Counted from the first letter of the stretch, positions 9,100 through 18,019 are shown. The stretch: 51,115 nucleotides of DNA from Bacillus proteolyticus (GCF_001884065.1 NZ_MACH01000100.1:1-51115); one strand, 5' to 3'. Numbers and translations are program-made. Notes: a model not told the origin generated them from the letters alone.

Positions 9100-9200
9100 T
9101 TTACAAATAAACTTATTTATTATGTAATTTACCAATATTAAAAAAGTGTGAAATAAGGTTCTCCTAGTCAGGAGGACCTTATTTTTGTTGTGAAAATGAA
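9100..9200 (+). promoter_or_regulatory. Promoter plus terminator leader, copy A (orphan)
   Basis: TTTACA at 9100-9105, a 17-base spacer and TGTAAT at 9123-9128 are followed by a strong intrinsic terminator at 9151-9186 (AAATAAGGT and ACCTTATTT arms). The whole stretch is a diverged copy of 10225-10340, which precedes the methyltransferase gene. Here the downstream frame (GTG AAA ATG AAG GAT) stops after 13 codons, so no gene is left. The remainder of 9200-9576 holds only a stop-interrupted frame near 9285-9390 and no clear gene. Confidence 0.7.
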
Positions 9201-9576
9201 GGATTGTGATGTTGTCCTAATTCAAATGAACTAAAAATATTCTGTTTAGAAAGAGGCAAGCAATACTATCATTATTGAAATATGTATATGGAAGGGAATT
9301 TAATTTCGTTTATTTCTCTTGAAGTGAAGCATAAGGAATAATTACTTGAAGCTTTAAAAATCCCTGAAGTAAGGGAATGTTCCTGGTGAAAAGGAGATTT
9401 AGAGTAACTATTAATAATAGCTGTTAATAATAAAAAAGATGGGAAACGTATACCTTTTATTGTTAAGTGCAGCCTTTCATAATCTATGTTAAATTAATTG
9501 GAAAATGCATGGGAAAATGTTATGGTTTATTTGGGAGCTGCACATTATTTATGTTCAGTAAAAAAGGGGGATTAAA

Positions 9577-10050
9577 GTGGGAGCTAAAATTTTTAACGGC
9601 AGGCATATAGCCAATAGCAAGGATAAAAAATTTGTTGTTTTTATTATTGGTATGCGTATTAATAACCTATTAAAATTTTGGAAGTGGATACCAGTTTTTA
9701 ACGCTATGGGACCTATGATTAAAGAATTGTATCAAAACCCACAATGGGGTTTCTTACATACAGAATTTTTATTTAGTTGGAGAAAAGTAATCTTAATTCA
9801 ATACTGGAAAGGATTCGATGAGTTAGTAAACTACGCTCACGGAAAAAACCATTCATATGCTTGGAAATCATACAACAATAAGATTAAAGATAATGGGAGT
9901 GTCGGTGTATTTCATGAAACCTATCAAATAGAAAAAGGTGCTTCTGAAGCAATCTATGTTAATATGCCAAAAATAGGTTTAGCTATAGCTACCGAACACA
10001 TACCAGTATCTCAAGATACTAATACTGCTAAAAAAAGAATGGGTGAATAA
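9577..10050 (+). CDS. DUF4188 family protein
   Basis: A 157-aa protein matching the DUF4188 type: NPQWGFLHTEFLFSWRKVILIQYWKGFDEL and SYAWKSYNNKI are typical. The fold is a dimeric alpha-beta barrel-like monooxygenase relative; biochemical function is not established. The start is GTG, seven bases after AAGGGGG. It lies between the two copies of a promoter-terminator leader. Confidence 0.75.
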   Translation: MGAKIFNGRHIANSKDKKFVVFIIGMRINNLLKFWKWIPVFNAMGPMIKELYQNPQWGFLHTEFLFSWRKVILIQYWKGFDELVNYAHGKNHSYAWKSYNNKIKDNGSVGVFHETYQIEKGASEAIYVNMPKIGLAIATEHIPVSQDTNTAKKRMGE

Positions 10051-10096
10051 TTTAGAATTTTTAATATTTATTTTAGTGAAAAATGAAGTATAAGAA

Positions 10097-10165
10097 AGAC
10101 ACCTCAGAGTGTTTTTCTTTTTTTCAAAAGGACCTGTTCATTAAAATAGGAATATTGTGTATGTA
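10097..10165 (+). repeat. Terminator-like repeat shared with 24980-25045
   Basis: A short hairpin (ACACCTCAGAGTGT) with a T-run, then TTTTCAAAAGGACCTGTTCA. A close relative occurs at 24980-25045. The hairpin probably terminates the DUF4188 transcript; the conserved tail has no assigned role. Confidence 0.5.
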
Positions 10166-10224
10166 ATTTCAATTTTCCTCTTGAAAACATACAATTTTTC
10201 GAAGTGTTAAGGAGGGCTAAAAAC

Positions 10225-10253
10225 TTGACAAAAAAACTTATTTATGCTATAAT
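10225..10253 (+). promoter_or_regulatory. Consensus sigma-A promoter of the methyltransferase gene
   Basis: TTGACA at 10225-10230, a 17-base spacer and TATAAT at 10248-10253: a perfect consensus promoter, unusual in this window. The transcript should start near 10260. Confidence 0.85.
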
Positions 10254-10278
10254 TTACCAATATAAAAATAATGTGTAT

Positions 10279-10314
10279 AATAGGGTTCTCCTGGCCAGGG
10301 GGACCCTATTTTTG
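10279..10314 (+). terminator. Intrinsic terminator in the leader (candidate attenuator)
   Basis: AATAGGGTTCTCC and GGGGGACCCTATT form a long stem with a TGGCCA loop and a T-run, between the consensus promoter and the ribosome site of the methyltransferase gene (AAGGAG at 10326-10331). A terminator in this position implies conditional read-through. No T-box, SAM or other known riboswitch pattern is seen, and an ATG at 10271 has no ribosome site. Confidence 0.75.
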
Positions 10315-10340
10315 TTGTGAAGATGAAGGAGTGTATGTGC

Positions 10341-11255
10341 ATGAAACAAGGTGAAGCAAGTGTAACGTCGTTAGTATCAGCTTTCAGCAGGGCATACCAT
10401 AGTGAATTTGATAGTTCTAAAATTTTTGATGATTATATAGCTAAAGAATTCATATCGCCAAAAGAACGTAACGAAATTGAAACGAACATGATTCAAGGAA
10501 TACATTTTTTCAATAAAGGCATTGCAAAGCAGTTTCAAGATGATCCAAACGAAATATTAAAGTGGATTACACAAGTTCAATTATCACCAACACCTTTAGC
10601 ACGTGCGGCATATTGTGAAAGAGTATTACTACACGAAATTACACTGGGAGCGAAACAATACGTTATACTCGGTGCGGGCTTAGATACGTTCAGTTTTAGA
10701 CACCGAGAGTTAGAGAATAAAATAGAAATATTTGAAGTGGATCATCCTTCTACGCAGCAGTTTAAGAAGGAGAGAATAAAAGAAGCAGAACTTGAAGTTC
10801 CAAATCACCTTCATTTTGTTTCGATGGATTTTACGAAAGGGATTTCCTATGAACAGTTACGGAATGAAGGATTTGAACATAAAAAAACGTTCTTTAGTCT
10901 GTTAGGCGTTTCGTACTATTTAACGAAAGAGGAACTTGCTAGTTTAATAGAGTGTTTATTCGAGATGGTTCCAGCAGGTAGTTCTATTGTTTTTGATTAT
11001 CCCGATGAAAACCTATTTACGGAAAAAGGGTTGTCTAACCGAGTTGAAAATATGGTGAAAATGGCAGCGGTAGGCGGAGAACCGATGAAGTCATGTTATT
11101 CTTATCGCGAAATGGAAGCATTGTTAGAGAAGTCGGGTTTACTCATTTATGAGCACTTATCACCAGAGGACATAAATAAATTATATTTTGAAGGAAGAAA
11201 TGATTATTTGAAAGCTTTTGAGACGGTGCAGTATATGCATGCGGTGAAGAAGTAG
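10341..11255 (+). CDS. SAM-dependent methyltransferase, LCM/TIGR00027-like
   Basis: A 304-aa methyltransferase of the leucine-carboxyl-methyltransferase-like group (class I SAM fold). The SAM loop is VILGAGLDTFSFR, followed by EVDHPSTQQFK and FFSLLGVSYYLTKEE; these are typical of TIGR00027 enzymes, often small-molecule or polyketide O-methyltransferases. The ATG at 10341 is chosen because AAGGAG lies nine bases before it; GTG at 10317 falls inside the terminator T-run region. Expression is probably controlled by the leader terminator. Substrate unknown. Confidence 0.8.
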   Translation: MKQGEASVTSLVSAFSRAYHSEFDSSKIFDDYIAKEFISPKERNEIETNMIQGIHFFNKGIAKQFQDDPNEILKWITQVQLSPTPLARAAYCERVLLHEITLGAKQYVILGAGLDTFSFRHRELENKIEIFEVDHPSTQQFKKERIKEAELEVPNHLHFVSMDFTKGISYEQLRNEGFEHKKTFFSLLGVSYYLTKEELASLIECLFEMVPAGSSIVFDYPDENLFTEKGLSNRVENMVKMAAVGGEPMKSCYSYREMEALLEKSGLLIYEHLSPEDINKLYFEGRNDYLKAFETVQYMHAVKK

Positions 11256-11416
11256 ATAATTAGTATAGTGAATTTTCAGGGGAAACAATTGGGATTTCTT
11301 AAGAAAGAAGAGATTTCGTCTTGTTATTGTACACATGAATCAGTTTACTTTAATAGGTAGATTAAAATAAACTATGATATGATTAGCATTGGATTTCTTA
11401 ATAAGGGGGTTTTTAA

Positions 11417-11842
11417 ATGACGCCAGAACAAATTGTTAGAAAATTTTTTGATGAAGTACGTTCGGGGAATAATCCTGACTTTTCAAATCAATTAATGGCA
11501 GAAAAAGTATTGGCACATCAAATTGTATCTGAAGAAGAACAAACAGTTTGCAGAACACCTGAAGATTATGCTGAACATGTAAGAGAGATGATTGAAGTAT
11601 ATGGTAACTTTTCTTTAGAAATTCAAGAATTTTTAGTACAAGGAAGTAAAGTATATGTACGTTGGAAACAAGTAGGTATGCATGTAGGAGAAATCGATGG
11701 ATATGAACCTACAGGACTTCCAATCATTCAAATAGCAAGTGCAGTGTATAGAGTAGAAGATGGGAAAATTGCAGAGTATTGGATTCAAATTGATAGGTTA
11801 GGAATTCAAAACCAATTAGAGCGTAATAAAAATATTCAGTAG
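11417..11842 (+). CDS. SnoaL-like / NTF2-fold protein
   Basis: A 141-aa single-domain protein of the SnoaL-like polyketide-cyclase/ester-cyclase family (NTF2 fold). The family blocks VRKFFDEVRSGN, WKQVGMHVGEIDGYEPTGLPI and RVEDGKIAEYWIQIDR are clear. Members act as cyclases, isomerases or are uncharacterised. AAGGGGG precedes the ATG. A weak hairpin with a T-run at 11865-11896 probably ends its transcript. Confidence 0.8.
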   Translation: MTPEQIVRKFFDEVRSGNNPDFSNQLMAEKVLAHQIVSEEEQTVCRTPEDYAEHVREMIEVYGNFSLEIQEFLVQGSKVYVRWKQVGMHVGEIDGYEPTGLPIIQIASAVYRVEDGKIAEYWIQIDRLGIQNQLERNKNIQ

Positions 11843-12026
11843 TTAATTCTTAGAGCTACGATTAGGCATGGAGAGAAATCTCTGTGTCTTTTTTTGTAAA
11901 AAAAGGAAATTAGCTGTAGTGATGGAAAATATAATTATAAATATATAGTATGTATTTGTAATGTTTGAATATATACTATATACGAATCGCTGGTTTGTAG
12001 AATCTAAAGGAAAGGGGAAATAGAAG

Positions 12027-13634
12027 ATGTTGAAATTACAAGGGAAATTCAATGAAGCGAAGGTGTTTACTACTAATGTTGAAGAGACAGCAGCAGGTCA
12101 AATTATTGATCTTTGTAACCAAGAATTCGCAAAGGATAGTAAGATTCGTATTATGCCAGATACACATGCGGGGGCAGGTTGCACTATTGGGACAACAATG
12201 ACAATTCAAGATAAAATTGTTCCTAATTTAGTCGGGGTTAATTAATCGGCTCAGACTTTAAACTACTCACTCAATTGACTGGGAACCCTAACGATAAAGT
12301 GAAACTTTAATCAGTGGGGGGCATTCCCCACTGATTATTAGTTGAACCAATCGGGCTTGTACGGGCAGCCCGACCCCCACCTAACTTCTTTGTTTTTGCT
12401 GAATTTTAAGGTCGAGGTCTTACTGCCCGTAAATAGCGGGATAAAAGGCGAGGGCAATCAGCAGCCAGTGGTTATGGTGACATAATCGAATGGTTCAGAG
12501 ACTTGTATCAGGTTAGCAGACTGAGATACAGAATTATTCCTCATCCATTTTGAGCTGAAGAGGAATAATTAATACGGTGAGCCTACGGTAGAGACTGCAT
12601 ATCTCGATGACTGTAGAGAAGGTATAGTCCACTCTTTCAGGAAACTGGGAGGTAAGTACGATATTGGTTGTGGCATGGAAGTAGTAGTAATTGACAAGAA
12701 AAAAGAAGAAATCAACTTCGATCACTTAGACGAAACAATTCGTAAATTTGTCCCAAGTGGTTTTCGTATTCGAGATAAGGAACATCGATTTTCAAAAATG
12801 ATTGATTTTAATAGTGTAAGGGCTCCATTTACATTACAGCGTGCTCAAAAAAGTATTGGTACACTTGGTGGTGGAAATCATTTTGTCGAACTGAATGAGG
12901 ACGATAAAGCAAATGTATATATTGTCATTCATAGTGGTTCGCGTAATTTAGGGAAACAAGTAGCAGAGTATTATCAAAACCTTGCTTACGAGCAACTTAT
13001 TAATGTTAAATCTATTAAAGAAGAAATCATTGAGCGTCTTACAAGAGAAGGTAGACAACAAGAAATACAGGAAGCTATACGAGGGATTAAGAAGCCATTG
13101 ATTCGCAAAGAGTTAGCTTATTTAGAAGGTCAAGGATTTAAAGATTACATGAATGATATGAAAATTGCTCAAAAATATGCGGAGTTAAATCGTAAAGCAA
13201 TGATGGATGAAATTGTCACTAGAATGGATTGGACAGTAACAGATCAATTCACTACAATCCATAACTACATCGATATGGAAAATATGATTTTACGAAAAGG
13301 TGCTATTTCAGCTCAGAAAGATGAACGAGTAATTATTCCAATTAATATGAGAGACGGTTCAATTATTGCATTTGGTAAAGGAAATCCAGATTGGAACTTT
13401 TCTGGACCGCACGGGGCAGGACGCATTATGAGCCGTAAGAAGGCGAAAGAAGTACTTAACTTAGAGGATTTTCAAAATACAATGACAGAAGTTTGGACTA
13501 CATCTGTTGCAGAAAGCACGTTAGATGAAGCACCAATGGTATATAAGCCAATGAATGAAATTGTTGAGAATACAAAAGAGACAATTGATATCAAACATAT
13601 TATTAAGCCGATTTACAATTTTAAAGCGAATTAA
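12027..13634 (+). CDS. rtcB: RNA-splicing ligase RtcB, split by a group I intron
   Basis: Exon 1 is 12027-12239 and exon 2 is 12660-13634; joined they encode about 395 aa, a normal RtcB length. RtcB ligates 2',3'-cyclic phosphate or 3'-phosphate RNA ends to 5'-OH ends with GTP and Mn2+. Exon 1 ends LVGV; exon 2 opens with DIGCGM, whose Asp and Cys bind Mn. Later come GGGNHFVEL and VIHSGSR (metal histidines) and GPHGAGR with the guanylated His. Without splicing, translation stops two codons into the intron (AAT TAA) and gives a 72-aa fragment with no active site. The second part has an internal ATG at 12675 but no ribosome site and lacks the Asp/Cys, so it is not a separate gene. Confidence 0.88.
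12240..12659 (+). ncRNA. Group I self-splicing intron in rtcB
   Basis: Core elements are readable: a Q-like CAATCAGCAGCC at 12455-12466, an R-like TTCAGAGACTT at 12494-12504 and an S-like AAGGTATAGTCC at 12619-12630, whose AGUC pairs with the GACU of R (P7). P1 can form between exon GGGUU and intron GGCUC, placing a U-G wobble at the 5' splice site. AUC just before GGCUC can pair with exon-2 GAU as P10. Reading frame and P10 place the junction at GTT|GAT. Oddity: the last intron base would then be C, not the usual G; the G at 12660 may be misassigned or substituted. No homing endonuclease is encoded. Confidence 0.82.
12294..12445 (-). repeat. bcr1 repeat inside the group I intron
   Basis: A full bcr1-type element in reverse orientation, with ATAAA at both ends (the TTTAT target repeat read on the other strand). 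Its ends (GTGAAACTTTAATCAGTGG and TAGCGGG) and internal CGGGCAG/CTGCCCG stem match the copies at 31377 and 43398. It sits in the loop of a peripheral hairpin (CCCT at 12286-12289 with AGGG at 12451-12454). Confidence 0.88.
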
Positions 13635-13651
13635 AAGGGGAGTAACGTTTA

Positions 13652-13702
13652 TTATTAGAAAATATAATATTGGGAAGTAGGCATTATATTTTCTAATAAT
13701 CC
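13652..13702. repeat. Long AT-rich inverted repeat after rtcB
   Basis: ATTATTAGAAAATATAAT and its exact complement flank a 12-base centre. No T-run follows, so it is either a weak terminator for rtcB or a small mobile or structured repeat. Confidence 0.55.
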
Positions 13703-13854
13703 TCTAAAATCGATGCAGTGAGCTTTTATAGAGAAACTCCAGTTAGGCTTTTAAATACGAGACTATCAAATTTCAACCAAATGGGATGCGACGTTTTCAG
13801 CGTTATAAGGTGGAGTTACGAGAGAAAAATAAACTAGATGGAGTGTCATGAAAG

Positions 13855-14829
13855 ATGAAAAAAATTCTTGCTATATTTGTCCTATCTGTCAGTTTACTTG
13901 CAACTGGTATCGTGTTGGTTGATATAAAAAAGACAGTGACTCAGTCGGATGTCTCCAAAAAAGAAAAGAAGTCTATGTTTAAGGAAGTAAACGATCCTAT
14001 TATTTTAGAAGACAACTTTCAATCTGGACTAGAAAAATGGAAAATAGCGATCAACGAGCCGGAAAACCGTATCAACCTAGATACTGATACGATCTCGCAG
14101 CGTGTACATATAGTAGATGCGCCCGACATGACGAGGAATTACAAAGCAGTGCAGTTCGTTGTTCCACATTCTCAAGGCCAATTCCGTTCAGAAATTGCAC
14201 AGCCATACGAAGAAGGGTTCCACGAACGTTGGTATTCAGCACGGATTTATATCCCGCAGGATTGGGTGTTCGACAAGAGCAGTGGCAACGATATCGTCAT
14301 GCAATGGCACGCCGTACTCGGCAGTGAGCGAGTAGATCGGGATTTTCCAGAATTGGCTATTGCAGTGGAAGGTGATAGATGGAATATACAACGAGCATTT
14401 GGTTCTCCTGCGAATATAGGGCGCGATTTTAAGACATTGGATGGACTAGTGCAAAAAGGAGTTTGGTCTTCTTGGGTAATCTATGCAAGGTGGTCAGCAG
14501 GAAGTGAAGGATTACTACGAATATGGAAAGATGGAAAAGTTGTATGGGAAGTGCAAGGTCCTAATGCCTATACTACACGTGCGCGTACGCCTTACCTCAA
14601 GATAGGGCTTTACCACCCACAGTGGAAACCAAAGTATGGTGAAGTGAAACCTGGTCCGGTGAAAGAACGGAAGATTTTCATCACAGATGTCAAGATTGGA
14701 AATGAAAAGGCGACCTATCAGGGTATGGTGACCAAAAGTGATTCCTTAGAAAAGGGAAAACAGATATCCGGAACAAGTGGTAGCTCCTCATCGATTGGAA
14801 CGTTAATTCGAAGCTTCAGTGCCAAATAA
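13855..14829 (+). CDS. Secreted polysaccharide lyase, heparin lyase I-like
   Basis: A 324-aa exported protein with an N-terminal hydrophobic export helix (residues 4-22). The body resembles the heparin lyase I-like jelly-roll family: ILEDNFQSGLEKW, FRSEIAQPYEEGFHERWYSARIYIP, DIVMQWHAVLG, and the C-terminal KIGLYHPQW. Such enzymes cut uronic-acid polysaccharides by beta-elimination. A Ser-rich tail ends the protein. Several stretches (near 14050-14350) are richer in G and C than the neighbours, suggesting gene transfer. Substrate is not readable. Confidence 0.72.
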   Translation: MKKILAIFVLSVSLLATGIVLVDIKKTVTQSDVSKKEKKSMFKEVNDPIILEDNFQSGLEKWKIAINEPENRINLDTDTISQRVHIVDAPDMTRNYKAVQFVVPHSQGQFRSEIAQPYEEGFHERWYSARIYIPQDWVFDKSSGNDIVMQWHAVLGSERVDRDFPELAIAVEGDRWNIQRAFGSPANIGRDFKTLDGLVQKGVWSSWVIYARWSAGSEGLLRIWKDGKVVWEVQGPNAYTTRARTPYLKIGLYHPQWKPKYGEVKPGPVKERKIFITDVKIGNEKATYQGMVTKSDSLEKGKQISGTSGSSSSIGTLIRSFSAK

Positions 14830-15008
14830 AAAATGGTTTACGGATGTGACGTATCTATTATTTATTGTATATATCAACGATTATGGATATCTTTAATCAA
14901 AAACACTGACAGTAGCAATGAATTTTTTGTGAAGAACAAGGAAATGAAATGTAGTGTAGTGATAGAAAATATACTGATAAAAATATGACTCTTGGAAGTA
15001 GGAGGCTT

Positions 15009-15344
15009 ATGAAAAATAATGTAAATGTCTATATAGGAGTAGTAGCAGCTATAAGCATTTTTACCCTTTCGATAGTTTTCCTTTATTTTAATCCTTACAG
15101 CAAGCAAGTGCTTGATAAGGAAGTATATATCACTGTATTTTTCATGTTTTTACTTCCTTCTTTTCTAGCAGTAATTGCGGCAGTTACTAGGAAAAAAACT
15201 TTTATGATTGTTTGCTGCATTTGGATGTTACCAGGAACTCTTTATCTTAGTGCAGCTGCAATACCTACGTTATGGAATTTATATATTATATTTCTAATAA
15301 TTTATTTTTTATCAATTGTTTGGATGAAAAAGAGAAATGCTTGA
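15009..15344 (+). CDS. Small four-helix membrane protein
   Basis: A 111-aa hydrophobic protein with four predicted membrane helices (about 8-26, 42-60, 65-85, 88-106) and a basic C-terminus (MKKRNA). GGAGG lies three bases before this ATG; the ATG at 14985 would put the ribosome site inside the gene. No family recognised. The hairpin at 15329-15362 overlapping its stop is its terminator. Confidence 0.6.
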   Translation: MKNNVNVYIGVVAAISIFTLSIVFLYFNPYSKQVLDKEVYITVFFMFLLPSFLAVIAAVTRKKTFMIVCCIWMLPGTLYLSAAAIPTLWNLYIIFLIIYFLSIVWMKKRNA

Positions 15345-15362
15345 AGAGTATTTCTCTTTTTT
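15329..15362 (+). terminator. Terminator overlapping the end of the membrane-protein gene
   Basis: AAAAAGAGAAAT and ATTTCTCTTTTT arms around an 11-base loop, with a T-run. Confidence 0.7.
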
Positions 15363-15396
15363 ATTAAGTTTTTGAAATGGAAGGATGAGGAGCGTG

Positions 15397-16507
15397 ATGA
15401 AACAAGGATTATCTAAATTAGCAGATGTATTAGTCAACCATTCTACTAAAGTGCAACCTGGTGATCAAGTGTTAATTCAAAGTGTTACTGAAAGATCCTA
15501 TGGTAATTCGTGAAATTATTAAAGCTGTGGAAAAAGCAGGAGGATATGCGCATGTATCAATGCGCGACGTTTCTGTTACTAGGCAATTGATTTTGTCAGG
15601 ATCTGAAGAACAATTTAAGTTATTTGCAGATTGGGAATGTTATCGCTTAAGTAAGATGCAAGTATATATTAATCTTCGTAGCCCTAGAAATGCATATGAA
15701 TTAGCAGATGTGCCATCAGAAAAAATGAAATTATATCAAAAGATATTTGGAAAGGCACATAGTGAGGCAGTGTATAAAACGAGATGGGTGACAACAAGAA
15801 TTCCGAATACGGCTTCTGCTCAAGAAGCGAATATGAGCACTGAGGCTTATGAAAAATTTTATTATGATGTATGTACGTTAGATTACAATAAAATGTCGAA
15901 AGCAATGGAGCCATTAAAAGAATTAATGGAAAAGGCAAAACGAGTGAAGATTATTGGAGAAGGGACGGATTTGCAGTTTTCAATTGAAGGAATAGGCGTT
16001 TTAAAGGGAGACGGTACGGATAATATCCCTGATGGCGAAATATATACAGCACCTGTTAAAGATTCTGTAAATGGAGTAATAACGTTTAACACAATATCTG
16101 TTCAACAAGGTTATGCGTTTCAAAATATAAAGTTACATGTTAGACAAGGGAAAATAATAGAGGCATATGCAAATGATACAGAGCGAATGAATCGAATTCT
16201 TGATACGGATGAGGGAGCAAGGTATATTGGAGAATTTGCACTAGCGTTTAATCCCTATATATTGCACCCGATGAATAATACGTTATTTGATGAAAAAATA
16301 AATGGTAGTTTTCATCTAGCAATTGGAGATTCGTTGCAAGGTGCAGACAATGGTAATAAATCAGCGATACATTGGGATTTAGTAAACATTCAAAGACAAG
16401 AGTATGGCGGTGGTGAAATTTGGTTTGATGACGTACTAATTAGAAAAGATGGCCGTTTTATTTTACCGGAGTTGTTAGGATTAAATGAAGAGAATTTGAA
16501 AAGGTAA
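15397..16507 (+). pseudogene. M29 aminopeptidase (AmpS/PepS-like), frameshifted
   Basis: Thermophilic-metallopeptidase-type aminopeptidase broken by one extra base. The N-terminus (ATG at 15397 after GAGGAG) reads KQGLSKLADVLVNHSTKVQ then VLIQSVTE; the next in-frame residues are nonsense and a TGA follows. The downstream frame resumes as DPMVIREIIKAVEKAGG. One surplus A in the GAAAGAT stretch near 15490-15494 explains this. The rest is intact and keeps the expected metal and catalytic region (GEFALAFN, NGSFHLAIGDS, SAIHWDLV). The joined product would be about 369 aa. A sequencing error is the main alternative. A second copy of its extreme C-terminus lies at 18532. Confidence 0.82.
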
Positions 16508-16576
16508 AGTGCTTTATTGAAATTGTGTAAAGGAGATTAAAACCCTAGGACAGGGGCAATATAGGAGGAAGTTAAA

Positions 16577-16990
16577 ATGGGAAAGAGTGAAATGTTTCAG
16601 GATTTTAATTTTAAGTTAGTGGTAATTGAAGTTTTATTAGATAAAGAGCCACTATTTCTAAAAGAATTGAAAGACTTAATAGATAAGTATACGAATAATT
16701 TTGAATGGTATTCAGGAGCTGGACCAATTGTTGAAATTAGAGATTTTTTAGAAGAGTTAACTTTGGAAATAAGTGATTTGGAAAAGGTTGAATCCCTTTG
16801 CTTTGATGGAGGGAATGAAATTTATCATATTTTAAAGCCTGATTGGGATGGTGAAGACAGTTTATTTGATGTTATATCTGTTGAAGGATTTCAGAATCTG
16901 AAAAATTTAAAAACAGTGGAATATATTTCAATGTGTTACCCGAAAGTATTAGAACCATTAAAACAAGCTGGAATAGAAATTGAGGATTAA
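16577..16990 (+). CDS. Uncharacterised protein, DUF6892-like
   Basis: A 137-aa soluble acidic protein, possibly of the DUF6892 type (FNFKLVVIEVLLDKEP near the start, FDGGNEIYHILKPDWDGEDSLFDV in the middle). No catalytic motif seen. GGAGG lies eight bases before the ATG. With the next gene it fills the gap between the aminopeptidase pseudogene and its stray tail. Function unknown. Confidence 0.6.
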   Translation: MGKSEMFQDFNFKLVVIEVLLDKEPLFLKELKDLIDKYTNNFEWYSGAGPIVEIRDFLEELTLEISDLEKVESLCFDGGNEIYHILKPDWDGEDSLFDVISVEGFQNLKNLKTVEYISMCYPKVLEPLKQAGIEIED

Positions 16991-17080
16991 TGAGAGGCAA
17001 GTTATGTACTAATGGAAGCGTTTTTTTTGTTGAAGGGTCGCTTTTTCTTATGTAACTAACAGAATAGAATGGAGGATATT

Positions 17081-17725
17081 ATGATAACAATCGATAGAGA
17101 TGGTGAAGCCTATTGGAGTAAAACTGTTGATTTAGGCATTTTAGGTAAATTCACTAGCATTTTTATAGATTTAGATGGATGCGATATAACAGGGGCGACG
17201 GATAATATGCTTCAAGAAGAGAAGATAGAAAAGGCTACAAAATATTATGGTAATAGATTCAAAGAGTTAGAAACAAATGTGGGATTTATAAATGAGCAAT
17301 TTCTAATGTGGGTTATAACGCACTTATGTGAAATAGAATATCCATTTTGGGAATTTGGTGATGAAGATGAAAGTAGTGAAGATTATCCAGATTATATAGT
17401 AAAAGAAGAAATAAAAAAATTCGAAGATGAGAATGGACAATTGCAACATGATCCGTATAGTCCGAGCCCGATTTATAGAGAAATTCAGGAATATAATGCA
17501 TATAACAATGAAGATAATTTATCAAGCTATGAAATTATAACGAAATATTTACCAGTTCTTGATTTCAAAAAACTTGTAGATACAATTAGAGCTAGTAGTA
17601 TAGATACATTTGAAGATAACATAAACTTTCAAGTGAGTAGTGAGGTTTGTGGCGGAATGTTACTTTGTGCTACTTACGGAACAATCTATGTTAATAATGA
17701 GTTAGAAGTTACGCATAACTGTTAA
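17081..17725 (+). CDS. Uncharacterised acidic protein
   Basis: A 214-aa acidic cytoplasmic protein of no family I recognise. It is rich in Asp/Glu (for example FGDEDESSEDYPDY) and ends with a small cysteine-bearing segment (SSEVCGGMLLCATYGTIYVNN). The ATG at 17081, five bases after GGAGG, is preferred to the ATG at 17069, which overlaps the ribosome site. A terminator follows at 17795. The genomic setting beside the DUF6892-like gene could suit an immunity-type pair, but nothing proves it. Confidence 0.6.
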   Translation: MITIDRDGEAYWSKTVDLGILGKFTSIFIDLDGCDITGATDNMLQEEKIEKATKYYGNRFKELETNVGFINEQFLMWVITHLCEIEYPFWEFGDEDESSEDYPDYIVKEEIKKFEDENGQLQHDPYSPSPIYREIQEYNAYNNEDNLSSYEIITKYLPVLDFKKLVDTIRASSIDTFEDNINFQVSSEVCGGMLLCATYGTIYVNNELEVTHNC

Positions 17726-17794
17726 TATAAAGATTACTGATAGGGATATCGCTACACATCTATTAACTTAAAAATATTAACTACCCCAAGAGTG

Positions 17795-17830
17795 AAAACC
17801 GCTATTCTTACTAAAAGAATAGCGGTTTTT
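17795..17830 (+). terminator. Terminator
   Basis: AAAACCGCTATTC and GAATAGCGGTTTT arms with a T-run. The rest of 17726-18019 shows no gene. Confidence 0.85.
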
Positions 17831-18019
17831 CATTATTTAAATATAATTTCATCTGAATTTAATGGAGATTTCACCTACAAAAGTAGTAGAAATCTTATTT
17901 GAATTTACTACTTCAGTTGGATTTATCATATTTCTATTTCTATAGAATAGTAAATAGGTATATCAGATTTTAAATTACAGTTTAACCCGTTGTTATCAAT
18001 AAAGAAAGGAACAAGTAGA

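Noticed and set aside
9100-10340. T-box or SAM riboswitch before the methyltransferase gene
   Set aside because: No T-box consensus, specifier loop or S-box landmarks; the leader is only about 60 bases before the hairpin.
12240-12659. Group II intron
   Set aside because: No domain V-like hairpin or GUGYG start is seen; the Q/R/S elements indicate group I.
12675-13634. A separate second rtcB-like gene
   Set aside because: No ribosome site; lacks the DIGC metal residues; the upstream sequence has group I intron core elements, so it is exon 2.
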